64,000 bases of DNA from CAUTXO01 sp963542625 (GTDB lineage Bacteria > Campylobacterota > Campylobacteria > Campylobacterales > SZUA-545). The stretch is taken from contig CAUTXO010000003.1 of the NCBI GenBank assembly GCA_963542625.1, forward strand, positions 6,835 through 70,834, given 5' to 3'. The first letter of the stretch is position 1, and each line of letters opens with the position of its first letter. The translations under genes were made by a program, and so were the position numbers. Shown piece by piece: positions 47,342 through 56,298 of this stretch. The notes below the pieces were generated by a model. The model searched no databases and was not told the DNA's origin. It saw only the letters and a program-made list of their open reading frames with translations.

Positions 47342-48220
47342 GCGTTTTGCGCCTAGATACGCGGCGGGCTGGGATCTTGAGTGGTTTGCGTGCTGCGGCT
47401 AGGATCTAGCTAGCCGCTAGATCTTGCCCTAATGCCTTAGCTTGAAGTCGTAGTAGCGGGAGATGAATTTGCCGTCATCTATGTTGTTTAGCTGTATCGC
47501 CGCGCCTGAATAGTTGGCGGTTTGCGCTGGTTTGGATTTGCGTAGGGCTCGCTTGGATCTTGGCACTCGGCTTGGTTTTTATTGTGCGATTGCGCCGTTG
47601 CAAAAGAATAGCCAATGTGCCGTTTGGATCTTTGGTGGCGCAGATCTTAGGTCTCGCGAGCACACGACAAACGAGAAAAACCTTTAAAAACAAAAAACTG
47701 GGATTTTAGCGCTTAACTTTCGCGCAAAGTCTTTGAATGCTAATCTAATGCTGGAGCGTTGGTGGATCTTAGATCTTGGATGCCACGCTTACGCGCAAAA
47801 TCTGAAAGGGGCAAGCACGGATCTATTTTTATGGGCGTCAAGCTAAGCACGCGAAGATTGAAACAAGCGTGGAATCTTGGGCGGCGTGGGCTTTAAAGAT
47901 CTTACGTGCAAGCTCACGCGCAAAGCTTTTACGAGCAAAAGCGGGGATCTTTTAGGGCACTAGATCTTGCGTGCTAGTTAGCGTGCAAAGTTAAGCTCGT
48001 AAGCCAAACACGTAAAACCTAAAAACAGCCGAGATCTTTAGCGGTGCTGGGCTAAAGATCTTACGCGCATACGCCAAACGAGAAAAGATTTTGAAAGCAA
48101 GTGGGGATCTTTTACGGCGCTAGATCTTACGCGCAGATCTAAACGAGCAAAGCCTTTTAAGATAAAGGCTTGGGATCTAGCGCCGCATAATTTCCACGCA
48201 AAGCTTACAAACTTGATAGC
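47342..48220. repeat. Gene-free RGATCY-rich region with a gene remnant
   Basis: Eighteen RGATCY words in 879 bases. A 32-base phrase with two words at 47943-47974 recurs at 48103-48134 (28 of 32 identical, offset 160), and the flanks are also loosely similar, so a segment was duplicated. On the reverse strand 47429-47530 reads like the tail of a protein (ANYSGAAIQLNNIDDG, then FKLRH and a stop) without a start, probably a gene remnant. Confidence 0.65.
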
Positions 48221-48946
48221 TCACTTATTCCTTTGCTCGACGAGTTTGCGGCGCAAATAGGCGATTTTTGTTTGCAAGGGCAGGTGTTTGGGGCAGTTGT
48301 CTTCGCAACCAAGAAGGCTCATACAGCCAAAAATCCCGTTGTCATCGCCGACTAGCTCGTAAAAATCCGCGTGAGTGCGCTCATCGTGCGGGTCTATTTC
48401 AAAACGCGCGACGCGGTTTAAGCCGACCGCGCCGATGAAATCTGGGCGCATAATTTTCGTCCCGCACGCGGCAACGCAGATCCCGCATTCTATGCAGCGG
48501 TCTAGTTCGAAAGTCTCATCGGCAACGTCTGGATCAACGCGCTCTTCTATCTTAGAAATATCCGTTTGCTTTGCTGAATGCACCCAGCTCTCCACGCGCT
48601 TACTCATTCCGTTCATCCAGTTGCCCGTATCCACGCTTAGATCACGAATTAGCTTAAACGCTGCCATCGGCGTAATGGTGATGACGTCTTCTTTGTAATT
48701 GTTGATGAGCGTGCGGCAAGCAAGCGCGGGCACGCCATTTACCACCATACCGCAACTGCCACAGATCCCCGCGCGGCAAACAAAGTCAAAGGCAAGGGTT
48801 GGGTCTTGCTTTTCCCTAATCATATTAAGCGCGATAAACAGCGTCATTCCAGGCGTTTCTTCTAGTTCGTATTTTTGGAAACGCGGCTTGTCGTTTTTGT
48901 CTTGCGGGTTGTAGCGAAAAATCTTGAGCGTTACTGTGCGAGCCAT
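48221..48946 (-). CDS. frdB: Fumarate reductase iron-sulfur subunit
   Basis: Carries electrons from the cytochrome b subunit to FrdA. The 241 residues have the 2Fe-2S cysteines in CRAGICGSCG and LACRT. The ferredoxin-like domain holds CIECGICVAACGTK and CMSLLGCEDNCPK for the 4Fe-4S and 3Fe-4S centres. It abuts frdA with no gap and ends the dctPQM-frdCAB array. Confidence 0.96.
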   Translation of the reverse strand: MARTVTLKIFRYNPQDKNDKPRFQKYELEETPGMTLFIALNMIREKQDPTLAFDFVCRAGICGSCGMVVNGVPALACRTLINNYKEDVITITPMAAFKLIRDLSVDTGNWMNGMSKRVESWVHSAKQTDISKIEERVDPDVADETFELDRCIECGICVAACGTKIMRPDFIGAVGLNRVARFEIDPHDERTHADFYELVGDDNGIFGCMSLLGCEDNCPKHLPLQTKIAYLRRKLVEQRNK

Positions 48947-50929
48947 CTAATCACCTATCCTTTCATTCCTTGCCTTGTATTTTTCCAAGAGTTCGTAGGG
49001 CATTAAAGCGTGCTGGATCTCTATTCTGTCCTTGCCTTCGGCTTCCATTTTTTCGCGGATCTCATCAACTTGCCGCTGGCGCACGGCGCTGTCTGGGTGC
49101 TCGATGATATTGCCCTTTGCGCCGTAACCCCTAAACGCGGGCGGCATTTCCATTTTCATAATGTCAAGATCTTCGTAGGTGAGCGTCGGCATTGTGTCGT
49201 CCTCGTTTTTCCACCAAGCGAGCGTTCTTTTTAGCCAATGCGCGTCGTCGCGTTTTGGGTAATCCTCCCTGTAATGCGCGCCGCGGCTTTCCGTGCGCTC
49301 TAGCGCGCCCTTTGCCACGCAAAGCGCAAGTTTAAGCATTTTTGGCACGCGGTAGGCTTCTTCTAGCTCGGGGTTGGCGTAGCGCAGCTTATTTTTGATG
49401 CCGATGTGTTTGGAGCGCACGTATAGTTTTTCAAGCTCTTTGACGGCGGTTTCTAGGTGCTCGCCCGTTCTAAAGATCCCGACGTTTTCGTGCATAATGT
49501 CTTTCATCGCGTTTTTGATGACGAAAACATCTTCGCTGCCTGTGTTTGCAATGATGGCGTTTAGGTAGTCGTCTTGTTTTTTGAGCGCTTGCTCTACCTT
49601 AGCCGTGCTGATTTCTATCTCGTTTTTCGCGCAAAAGTTGGCAAAGTAGCTGCCTATTATCATACCCGCCACGACGGCTTCGCTCACGGAGTTTCCGCCT
49701 AGCCTGTTAAAGCCGTGTAGATCCCAGCACGCGGCTTCTCCTGCGGCAAAAAGCCCCTTTAGCGTAGGCGACTCGCCCGTTGGCTTTGTTCTGATCCCGC
49801 CCATTGAGTAGTGCTGCATTGGTAGCACGGGCGCCCAGCCCTTTGGGCCTTCGTCGGCTGGGTCAATGCCGTTAAAGATCTTGCAGATCTCTTGCACGTC
49901 GCGCAGGTTTCTTTCTATGTGCTCCCTGCCTAGAATGGAGATGTCAAGCCAAATGTGATAGCCATACGGCGATGGCACGCCCTTGCCCGCTCTAATGTGC
50001 TCCATCATTCGTCTTGAAACGACGTCTCTTGAGGCTAGCTCTTTTTTCTCGGGCTCGTAATCGGGCATAAATCTATGGCCATCAACATCGCGCAAAACCC
50101 CACCGTCGCCGCGGCAGCCTTCTGTGAGTAAGATCCCCGATGGCACGATGGGCGTTGGGTGGAATTGCACCGCTTCCATATTACCTAGGCTTGTTTTGCC
50201 AGTTTCTAGCGCAATCGCCGCGCCCGTGCCCTCGCAAATGACGGCGTTTGTTGTTTGCTTGTAGATCCTGCCGTAGCCGCCTGTGGCAATGAGCGTGCCC
50301 TTGGCGATGTAGGCGGCAAGCTCGCCATTTACAAGATCTCTCACCACCGCGCCATAGCAACGCTCGCCTTCTGTGATGAGCGAGATTGCTTCTTTGCGGT
50401 CTTCGATATTGACGTTGCGTTTTAGCGCTTCATTTGCCACGCCAAAAAGCATTGTATGCCCCGTGGCGTCTGAAGTGTAGCAGGTGCGCCATTTTTTCGT
50501 CCCGCCGAAATCGCGCGAGTGAATGAGCCCGTGCGCGGCTTCGTCTTCTGTTATCGTTGTGCGTTTGGCGTTAATGACGGCTGAGCGCGGGCCTTTTTTG
50601 ATGCGCGTCCAAGGCACGCCCCAGCTAGCAAGCTCGCGGATTGCCTTTGGCGCGGTATTTACGAACATTCTTGCTACTTCTTGGTCGCAACCCCAGTCCG
50701 AGCCTTTTACGGTGTCGGCAAAGTGAAGATCTTCGTTGTCGCCTTCGCTCATTTTTGAGTTGCCAAGGCTTGCTTGCATACCGCCTTGTGCGGCGGCTGA
50801 GTGAGATCTTTTAACGGGCACTAGGCTAATGACCGTTGTGTTTAAGCCCTTTTCTTGACAGGCAACCGCCGCGCGCAAGCCCGCAAGCCCACCGCCTATA
50901 ACGAGCGCATCTACGTATTTAATCTCCAT
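48947..50929 (-). CDS. frdA: Fumarate reductase flavoprotein subunit
   Basis: Catalytic FAD subunit that reduces fumarate to succinate on the cytoplasmic side. The 660 residues contain the dinucleotide loop VIGGGLAGLRAAVA, the covalent FAD histidine in HSAAAQGGMQ, and the active-site blocks HPTPIVPSG and RLGGNSVSEAVV. The ATG at 50929 overlaps the frdC stop (TGATG); a GTG one codon upstream is possible. Order C-A-B matches Wolinella and Campylobacter. Confidence 0.97.
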   Translation of the reverse strand: MEIKYVDALVIGGGLAGLRAAVACQEKGLNTTVISLVPVKRSHSAAAQGGMQASLGNSKMSEGDNEDLHFADTVKGSDWGCDQEVARMFVNTAPKAIRELASWGVPWTRIKKGPRSAVINAKRTTITEDEAAHGLIHSRDFGGTKKWRTCYTSDATGHTMLFGVANEALKRNVNIEDRKEAISLITEGERCYGAVVRDLVNGELAAYIAKGTLIATGGYGRIYKQTTNAVICEGTGAAIALETGKTSLGNMEAVQFHPTPIVPSGILLTEGCRGDGGVLRDVDGHRFMPDYEPEKKELASRDVVSRRMMEHIRAGKGVPSPYGYHIWLDISILGREHIERNLRDVQEICKIFNGIDPADEGPKGWAPVLPMQHYSMGGIRTKPTGESPTLKGLFAAGEAACWDLHGFNRLGGNSVSEAVVAGMIIGSYFANFCAKNEIEISTAKVEQALKKQDDYLNAIIANTGSEDVFVIKNAMKDIMHENVGIFRTGEHLETAVKELEKLYVRSKHIGIKNKLRYANPELEEAYRVPKMLKLALCVAKGALERTESRGAHYREDYPKRDDAHWLKRTLAWWKNEDDTMPTLTYEDLDIMKMEMPPAFRGYGAKGNIIEHPDSAVRQRQVDEIREKMEAEGKDRIEIQHALMPYELLEKYKARNERIGD

Positions 50930-51687
50930 CACCTAGCCTCCGTTTTGTATGTAGGGGTGTATTTTTCGCCGTAATTTGGGGCGTGATCTATGCCGATCTT
51001 CATATACGCCGCAAGGGTTAGCAAGCCAAGCGTGATAAAAAACGTGCTTATGCCAAGCTTGAATTTTTGCAAGGCGGCGCGGCGCTTTTTAGGCTCTTTG
51101 CCGTCAAACCAACCCCACTTTACAACGAGACGGTAAAGCCCGATAGATCCGTGCAACTCCACCGCAAAAAGTAGGACTAAATATAGCGGCCACATATGGT
51201 CGCTCCACATTCTATCAGCAGATCCGTAAGGGCCTATGTTTTGCGGCTGCGTCATCATAATGTAAAGATGCACAGATCCTAAGAAAAACATCACAAAGCC
51301 CGTTAGCACTTGGATAAACCAATACGTTGTGTCGCTGTGTTTGAAGGTGCGCATATGGACGTAAAACTTCATAAATTGCTCGTAATTGATAGGGAATTTA
51401 CGCATAGCAACGCCCGCGTGGATAATAAAGATTGCAAAAACAATGCCTGCCATAACGGATACAAGCGCGGGCTGGCCGTCTTTGATAAGGGGCGAGCCCT
51501 CCATCATTTTGGTAACAAAATACATCGCGTCTTTGCTAACTAAAATGCTGGAGACAAAGATCATATGCGCCATCATAAAAAGCCCTAAAAAAAGCCCCGT
51601 GGCGCTTTGTATGTAGTCGAGTTTTGCTGGGATCTTACTCTTTGTGTTGTCAGCCGTTTTGCCGCTAAAAGCTTCTAATACATTCAT
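50929..51687 (-). CDS. frdC: Fumarate reductase cytochrome b subunit
   Basis: Membrane anchor with two haems b that oxidises menaquinol. About five membrane helices are visible with His residues placed as in the Wolinella subunit (FMMAHMIF, FFLGSVHLYIMM, VELHGSIGLYRL). I use the ATG at 51687 (MNVLEAFSGK) with AAGGA upstream, giving 252 residues. It lies 61 bases after dctM and overlaps frdA by one base. Confidence 0.94.
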   Translation of the reverse strand: MNVLEAFSGKTADNTKSKIPAKLDYIQSATGLFLGLFMMAHMIFVSSILVSKDAMYFVTKMMEGSPLIKDGQPALVSVMAGIVFAIFIIHAGVAMRKFPINYEQFMKFYVHMRTFKHSDTTYWFIQVLTGFVMFFLGSVHLYIMMTQPQNIGPYGSADRMWSDHMWPLYLVLLFAVELHGSIGLYRLVVKWGWFDGKEPKKRRAALQKFKLGISTFFITLGLLTLAAYMKIGIDHAPNYGEKYTPTYKTEAR

Positions 51688-51748
51688 ACGCAATCCTTAA
51701 ATTTGGCGATTGTAATACCAAACTACTTTAATTTTGATAAAGCGCGGG

Positions 51749-53029
51749 CTATTTTCCGTAAAGCAAATTAGGCAAAAATAGCGAAATATCAGGAACGTAA
51801 GTGATAAGCAGCAGCCCTGCAAGAATGGTGAGCGTCCAAGGAATGGACGAAACTATCACGTCTTTTAGGGATAGATTGGTAATTGCGCTTGCCACGAAAA
51901 GGTTTAAGCCAACAGGCGGCGTTATCATTCCGATCTCCATATTTACGACCATAATCACGCCAAGGTGTATAGGATCTACGCCTAGTTGCTTTGCAAGCGG
52001 CAAAAGTAGCGGAACGGTTATCATTACAACCGACGATGGCTCCATAAACTGCCCCATAATAAAAAGCAAGATATTAACGATGATTAAAAAGCCCACGACG
52101 CCTATGTTTAGGCTCATTATGAAGTTTGTGATGTCTTGCGGAATGGATTCTGTCGTTAAAAAATGCGCGAAGATCATAGCGTTTGCGATGATGAAAAAGA
52201 TCATAGCCGTTGTCATCGCGGAGTCTAAGATGATGTGATAGACGTCGCTTAGTTTGATGTCGCGATACACAAAGAAAGAGATTATAAAGGCATAAACGGC
52301 GCTAACAGCTCCCGCTTCTGTTGGCGTGAAGATCCCGCCGTAGATCCCGCCGATGACGATGACGATGATAAGCAGCGCCCAAAAGGCGTTTTTAAAGGCT
52401 AGCACGCGCTCTTTAAAACTTGCTGGCGTCCCTGCTTTAAAGCCAAGCCGTTTTGCGCCTATGTATGTTACGAGCATTAGCATAGATCCTATGAGTAGCC
52501 CCGGAATAACGCCCGCCATAAATAGCTTGCCTATGGATTCATCAGCCGTTACGCCATAAACTATCATCACTAAAGATGGCGGTATGAGAATGCCAAGCGT
52601 CCCGCTGGTGGCGATTGTGCCGATGGCGTATTTGGTGGAATAGCCCGCTTCTTTTATTGCGCCATACATTACAGATCCAATAGCCACAACGGTTGCGGGG
52701 CTAGATCCGCTCACAGCAGCAAAGATAATGCTAGCAAAAATGGCAGAGATTGGCAGGCCGCCTGGCAAATGTCCTACAACAGAGCGCGCAAAGTCGATGA
52801 TCCGCCGCGCGCTGCTACCCTTGCTAAGAAAGGCGCCCGCTAGCACGAACATAGGAATAGCCATAAGCGGGTAGGTATTTAGGCCGTCAAAAACCTTTTG
52901 CGGAAACTCTTCTAGCGACATATCCGTAAATAAATACGCCGTGATTATCGTAGAAGCACCGAGCGAAACCGCAACGGGGACGCCAAAAAGCATTAATCCA
53001 AAAAGCAGTATAAAAAGTGTAGCGAGCAT
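51749..53029 (-). CDS. dctM: TRAP transporter large membrane subunit DctM
   Basis: Sodium-driven translocating subunit of a tripartite (TRAP) C4-dicarboxylate transporter. The 426 residues form 11-12 hydrophobic helices with the family blocks LNTYPLMAIPMFVLAGAF, SGSSPATVVAIG and MITPPVGLNLFV. The start ATG at 53029 follows the dctQ stop; a TTG one codon earlier exists. The neighbouring fumarate reductase genes point to fumarate, malate or succinate as the substrate. Confidence 0.95.
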   Translation of the reverse strand: MLATLFILLFGLMLFGVPVAVSLGASTIITAYLFTDMSLEEFPQKVFDGLNTYPLMAIPMFVLAGAFLSKGSSARRIIDFARSVVGHLPGGLPISAIFASIIFAAVSGSSPATVVAIGSVMYGAIKEAGYSTKYAIGTIATSGTLGILIPPSLVMIVYGVTADESIGKLFMAGVIPGLLIGSMLMLVTYIGAKRLGFKAGTPASFKERVLAFKNAFWALLIIVIVIGGIYGGIFTPTEAGAVSAVYAFIISFFVYRDIKLSDVYHIILDSAMTTAMIFFIIANAMIFAHFLTTESIPQDITNFIMSLNIGVVGFLIIVNILLFIMGQFMEPSSVVMITVPLLLPLAKQLGVDPIHLGVIMVVNMEIGMITPPVGLNLFVASAITNLSLKDVIVSSIPWTLTILAGLLLITYVPDISLFLPNLLYGK

Positions 53030-53035
53030 CAATGT

Positions 53036-53578
53036 TTATTCCTTATTGACGGAGTCGTTTATGAATTCGTCCGTGTTGCTCTTGATGACGTCCTTTGGAT
53101 CTTGACGGCTTATCTCATAAATGCGCTCGCCAACGCGATAGCTTGCCGTGAAAAAGGCTAGCGGCACAACGAGATTTACGATCCACATCGGAATGCCAAG
53201 CTCGACGTTTTTCTCGTCCATTTCAAAGATGACTTCTATCAAGGAGATCCCAAGATAAGACATAAGCGCAAGGTAGCCAAAGGTAAAGATCATAGAAAAA
53301 AGCATAAAAAATTTTGCAACGGAGGGCTTAAACTTTGCCAAAAGAATGGTAACTTGCACGTGAATTCCCTTTTTAAAGCCGTAAGCCGCGCCAAAAAGCG
53401 CCGACCAAATAAAAAGGTAGTTCGTCAGTTCAGGCGCCCAAGTCAGGCTCGCGTTAAAAAGGTAGCGCAAAAAAACATTGATGGTAGCTAGGAGAATTCC
53501 CCCTAGCATACCCACCACCGCCATACTTCTATTCACGACGGCAATGCCAAGATCTAAGTAAGTAAAGATCCGCTTCAT
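53036..53578 (-). CDS. dctQ: TRAP transporter small membrane subunit DctQ
   Basis: Small four-helix subunit that works with DctM. The 180 residues contain NVFLRYLFNASLTWAPELTN and GAAYGFKKGIHVQV, typical of DctQ. It overlaps dctP by four bases (ATGA) and precedes dctM. Confidence 0.93.
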   Translation of the reverse strand: MKRIFTYLDLGIAVVNRSMAVVGMLGGILLATINVFLRYLFNASLTWAPELTNYLFIWSALFGAAYGFKKGIHVQVTILLAKFKPSVAKFFMLFSMIFTFGYLALMSYLGISLIEVIFEMDEKNVELGIPMWIVNLVVPLAFFTASYRVGERIYEISRQDPKDVIKSNTDEFINDSVNKE

Positions 53579-54561
53579 TTGGTTGCGATGGCTTTTTCTA
53601 TTAGATCTTTGCCGATTTCATCGTAAAACTTAGGATAGATGGTGCGCATTACGTCTTGCCATTGCTTTTTTTGCTCTGGGCTTAAGAGTATTATTTTTAG
53701 TTTGCCGCTTGATTTTGCGTAGTTTTCAAGCTCTTTTACGTATTGCATTTCGTATTCGTCGGTTAGCTTTCTTTCGTAATCCGTTGCTTCTTTCATCGCT
53801 TTTACAACGGCTTCTTGCATATCTTTAGGGAGCTTTTTCCAAAATTTATCGCTAGCGACGACCAAATAGCCAAGATAGCCGTGATTACTCATCGTAACGC
53901 TTGATTGCACTTCGTAGAATTTTTTCGTCATAATGTTTGAAAGCGGGTTTTCAGCACCATCGACGACGCCTTGCTGCAAGGCTGAATACACTTCAGAAAA
54001 CGGCAAGATCTGTGGATTAACTTTTACGACCTTCATTTGTTCTTCTAGCACGCGTGAGCTCATAATGCGGATCTTTTGCCCTTCAATGCTAGTAGGCGTT
54101 GTAACGGGCGCTTTGTTTGTAGAAAATTGCTTAAAGCCAGCGTCCCAGTAAGCAAGAGAGATATAGCCTTTATCATTGGCGATTTTTTTCAGCGCTTCGC
54201 CCACTTCGCCGTCCATTACGTGGTGCAAATGCGCGTTATCTCTAAATAAAAATGGCAAATCAAAGAGCTGGATCTGCGGCATTACGCTTGTAAATTTAGA
54301 AAAACTAGGCGCTGCAAATTGCACGTTGTTTAGCTTTAGCGCCTTTAAAACCGCCGCGTCTGTGTAGAGCTGCGAATTTGGAAACACGGTAACTTTTAGA
54401 TGACCGTTTGTGAGCTCGCCAACACGCTTGGCAAAAAATTCCGCCGCCTTGCCCTTTGGCGTGTTCTCGCTCACTACGTGGCTAAATTTTGCCTCAATAA
54501 CCTTTGCCGCGCCTAGTGAAAACACTAGCGCCAACCCAAGAAAAACTCGGTGCAATTTCAT
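53575..54561 (-). CDS. dctP: TRAP transporter substrate-binding protein DctP
   Basis: Periplasmic C4-dicarboxylate-binding protein. A signal peptide (about residues 1-20) is followed by the TRAP-binding domain with FSHVVSENTPKGKAAEFFAK and SEVYSALQQGVVDGAENPL. The family's binding Arg lies in GQKIRIMSSRV. Length of 328 residues is normal. First gene of dctPQM-frdCAB, about 250 bases from cheV. Confidence 0.95.
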   Translation of the reverse strand: MKLHRVFLGLALVFSLGAAKVIEAKFSHVVSENTPKGKAAEFFAKRVGELTNGHLKVTVFPNSQLYTDAAVLKALKLNNVQFAAPSFSKFTSVMPQIQLFDLPFLFRDNAHLHHVMDGEVGEALKKIANDKGYISLAYWDAGFKQFSTNKAPVTTPTSIEGQKIRIMSSRVLEEQMKVVKVNPQILPFSEVYSALQQGVVDGAENPLSNIMTKKFYEVQSSVTMSNHGYLGYLVVASDKFWKKLPKDMQEAVVKAMKEATDYERKLTDEYEMQYVKELENYAKSSGKLKIILLSPEQKKQWQDVMRTIYPKFYDEIGKDLIEKAIATK

Positions 54562-54592
54562 TTAAAATCCTTTAGATCGAATTCGCCGTATC

Positions 54593-54621
54593 TTAGTCCA
54601 ACAAAAATAAAATTGGACTTA
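54593..54621 (-). promoter_or_regulatory. Inverted repeat at the dctP promoter
   Basis: AGTCCAA at 54595-54601 and TTGGACT at 54613-54619 are perfect arms 11 bases apart. One more pair of positions matches partly (TTAGTCCAA against TTGGACTTA). On the reverse strand it overlaps the edge of a likely -10 region (TAAGATAC, 54588-54595). It is a candidate operator for the transporter and fumarate reductase genes; the regulator is unknown. Confidence 0.5.
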
Positions 54622-54689
54622 AAGTTAGTATTTTTGCTAAAGTAAAATTTAAGCTTCACGCCGCCTGCCGTTCATTTAGCGCTTGCCCG

Positions 54690-54752
54690 TTTGCCAGCCG
54701 TTGAACTTGCTCGCCAGCCGTTTGCCCGCTATTTGCCAGCCGTTGAGCTTGC
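54690..54752. repeat. Short tandem-like repeats between dctP and cheV
   Basis: TTTGCCAGCCGTTGAACTTGC at 54690-54710 recurs with one change at 54732-54752. Partial copies of GCCAGCCGTT and TTGCCCG lie between and just before. This GC-rich patch lies in the intergenic region upstream of dctP and downstream of cheV. No function is apparent. Confidence 0.55.
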
Positions 54753-54815
54753 CCGTCAGCACACGCGCACCTGCTCCCGCGCCTTATTTTGCCATTTAAA
54801 AGCCGCCGCCAAAGC

Positions 54816-55742
54816 CTAGCGCCCAAAATACGTTCTTAAATATTTAGAGATCTCCGTCGGGTTTGTTTTGCCAATGAAGCCTTGCGCTTTCAGGCTTTCT
54901 GCTAGCCGCATATTCGACGTGCCCGTCATCGATGAATTCACAATCACCGGAATATGCGCCGTTTGCGAATTTTCTTTGATCTGCTTAATAACCGTAAAGC
55001 CAGAGACTATCGGCATTTCAAGATCCGTGATAACCAATCCAATATCATCGTAAGAAGCCAGCGATCCCAAGTAATCCAAGATCTCCTTGCCGTTTCTAAA
55101 GGTTTTATAATCTATTCCAAGCCTATCAAGTATCACCGTCAAAGCCTTTAGCGCGGTTTTTGAGTCTTCAGCAATCAGCACGATTTTATTTGGATCTTTA
55201 ATCTCAAAAAGCTCCAAGCCGCGCGTTTCTTCAAGCTTTTCCTCCACCAAATACGGAAAGATCTCGGCTAGCATACTTTCAATATCCACGATATAAACTA
55301 TCTCGCCCTTGTCGTTTTTCGTGTAGTTGTTGATCTTTGTCCCAAATTCGCTAGAAATTGGCACCTTGATCTCCTCCCAGTTGCGCCGCAAAATATACTC
55401 CGCCTTTAAAACCTTGACACCGATTACGTTTTCGTTAAATTCGCAGACGATTATTTGCTTTTCATCATCGGGAATGTCGTCTTCTTGGCAACGCACCACA
55501 GAGCCTTCCATAATCCAGCTTTTAAGATCTACAACGGGCAAAATTTCTTTTCTTAGCGTCAGCAAGCCCTGCACGGATTTATGCGCGTCGGGTAGGAGCG
55601 TCAGCGCGTGGAATTTCACCGTTTCCCGCACCTTAAAAACATTCACCGCAAAGACCGTCCCCGTATTTGTGAGCTTAAAACATAGCAACTCCAGCTGGTT
55701 TCTTTGCGTTAATTTCGTTCTTTCTTCATCTAAAATAGACAT
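54816..55742 (-). CDS. cheV: Chemotaxis coupling protein CheV
   Basis: Hybrid chemotaxis protein with an N-terminal CheW-like domain (about residues 15-170) and a C-terminal response-regulator receiver (about 190-308). It links receptors to CheA and is controlled by phosphorylation. The receiver shows EDSKTALKAL, the phospho-acceptor in LVITDLEMP, and the conserved Lys in GFIGKTNPTE. Length is 308 residues. It is divergent from the gene before flgR. Confidence 0.93.
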   Translation of the reverse strand: MSILDEERTKLTQRNQLELLCFKLTNTGTVFAVNVFKVRETVKFHALTLLPDAHKSVQGLLTLRKEILPVVDLKSWIMEGSVVRCQEDDIPDDEKQIIVCEFNENVIGVKVLKAEYILRRNWEEIKVPISSEFGTKINNYTKNDKGEIVYIVDIESMLAEIFPYLVEEKLEETRGLELFEIKDPNKIVLIAEDSKTALKALTVILDRLGIDYKTFRNGKEILDYLGSLASYDDIGLVITDLEMPIVSGFTVIKQIKENSQTAHIPVIVNSSMTGTSNMRLAESLKAQGFIGKTNPTEISKYLRTYFGR

Positions 55743-55804
55743 AATACAACTCTTAAAAAAATTTGATTTGGGTATTATAATAGAATATTTTTAAAGGCTG
55801 TTTC

Positions 55805-56290
55805 TTGAGGCGGTTTTTTGTTTTTTTGCTTTGTGCGTCAAGTTTTTTTGGGCGCGATTTTTTCTATTTTTCATACCGGCTTGTCGTGCAAAACAATACT
55901 TACAAAAATCAAAGCGTCAATATTTCAAGAGTGATGGTCTTGCCCGCAAGGCTAAAAAAAATAGGCGAGTTTAGCTTAGATCTTAGTCGTCGCGGTGGCG
56001 GTGACGGCGGGCAAAGATCTAGCCAAGATCTTAGTCAAGATCCAAGCCGAGATCCAAGACAAGATCCTAGCCAAGATCTAAGCAAGGATCTAACCCGCGC
56101 GCTTTTTGCGCATCAAGATGAAATTTTTAGCGAGCTAAGCCGCGCCGGGATCTTTGTAAGCGCCAAGCAAAAAACGTCCAAGCTTACTCAAAAATCCAAA
56201 GATATAATCATCATTTTTCCCGTCATCATCGGCGTTAGCGTTAAAGGCAATTTTGTTATCATCTCGGTTTATGAAAAAAATTTTGGGTAG
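55805..56290 (+). CDS. Exported hypothetical protein with RGATCY repeat insert
   Basis: A 161-residue protein starting at TTG 55805. It has a signal-like N terminus (FFVFLLCASSFFGRDFF) and a C-terminal hydrophobic segment (DIIIIFPVIIGVSVKGNFVI). Between them, residues about 58-97 are low complexity with a glycine-rich start and Q/R/K-D-L/P repeats. These repeats are encoded by eight RGATCY words in about 125 bases (55976-56095). It lies eight bases upstream of flgR on the same strand. C. jejuni has flgP-flgQ upstream of flgR, but I cannot match this protein to either. Confidence 0.75.
   Translation: MRRFFVFLLCASSFFGRDFFYFSYRLVVQNNTYKNQSVNISRVMVLPARLKKIGEFSLDLSRRGGGDGGQRSSQDLSQDPSRDPRQDPSQDLSKDLTRALFAHQDEIFSELSRAGIFVSAKQKTSKLTQKSKDIIIIFPVIIGVSVKGNFVIISVYEKNFG
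55976..56095 (+). repeat. In-frame RGATCY insert in the gene before flgR
   Basis: Eight RGATCY words in about 120 bases (AAAGATCTAG, CAAGATCTTA, CAAGATCCAA and others) are in the same phase as in ribF and read SQDLSQDPSRDP and similar. A glycine-rich codon run precedes them. It is the second coding insert of this kind in the window. Confidence 0.85.
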
Positions 56291-56298
56291 ATCTTGAA

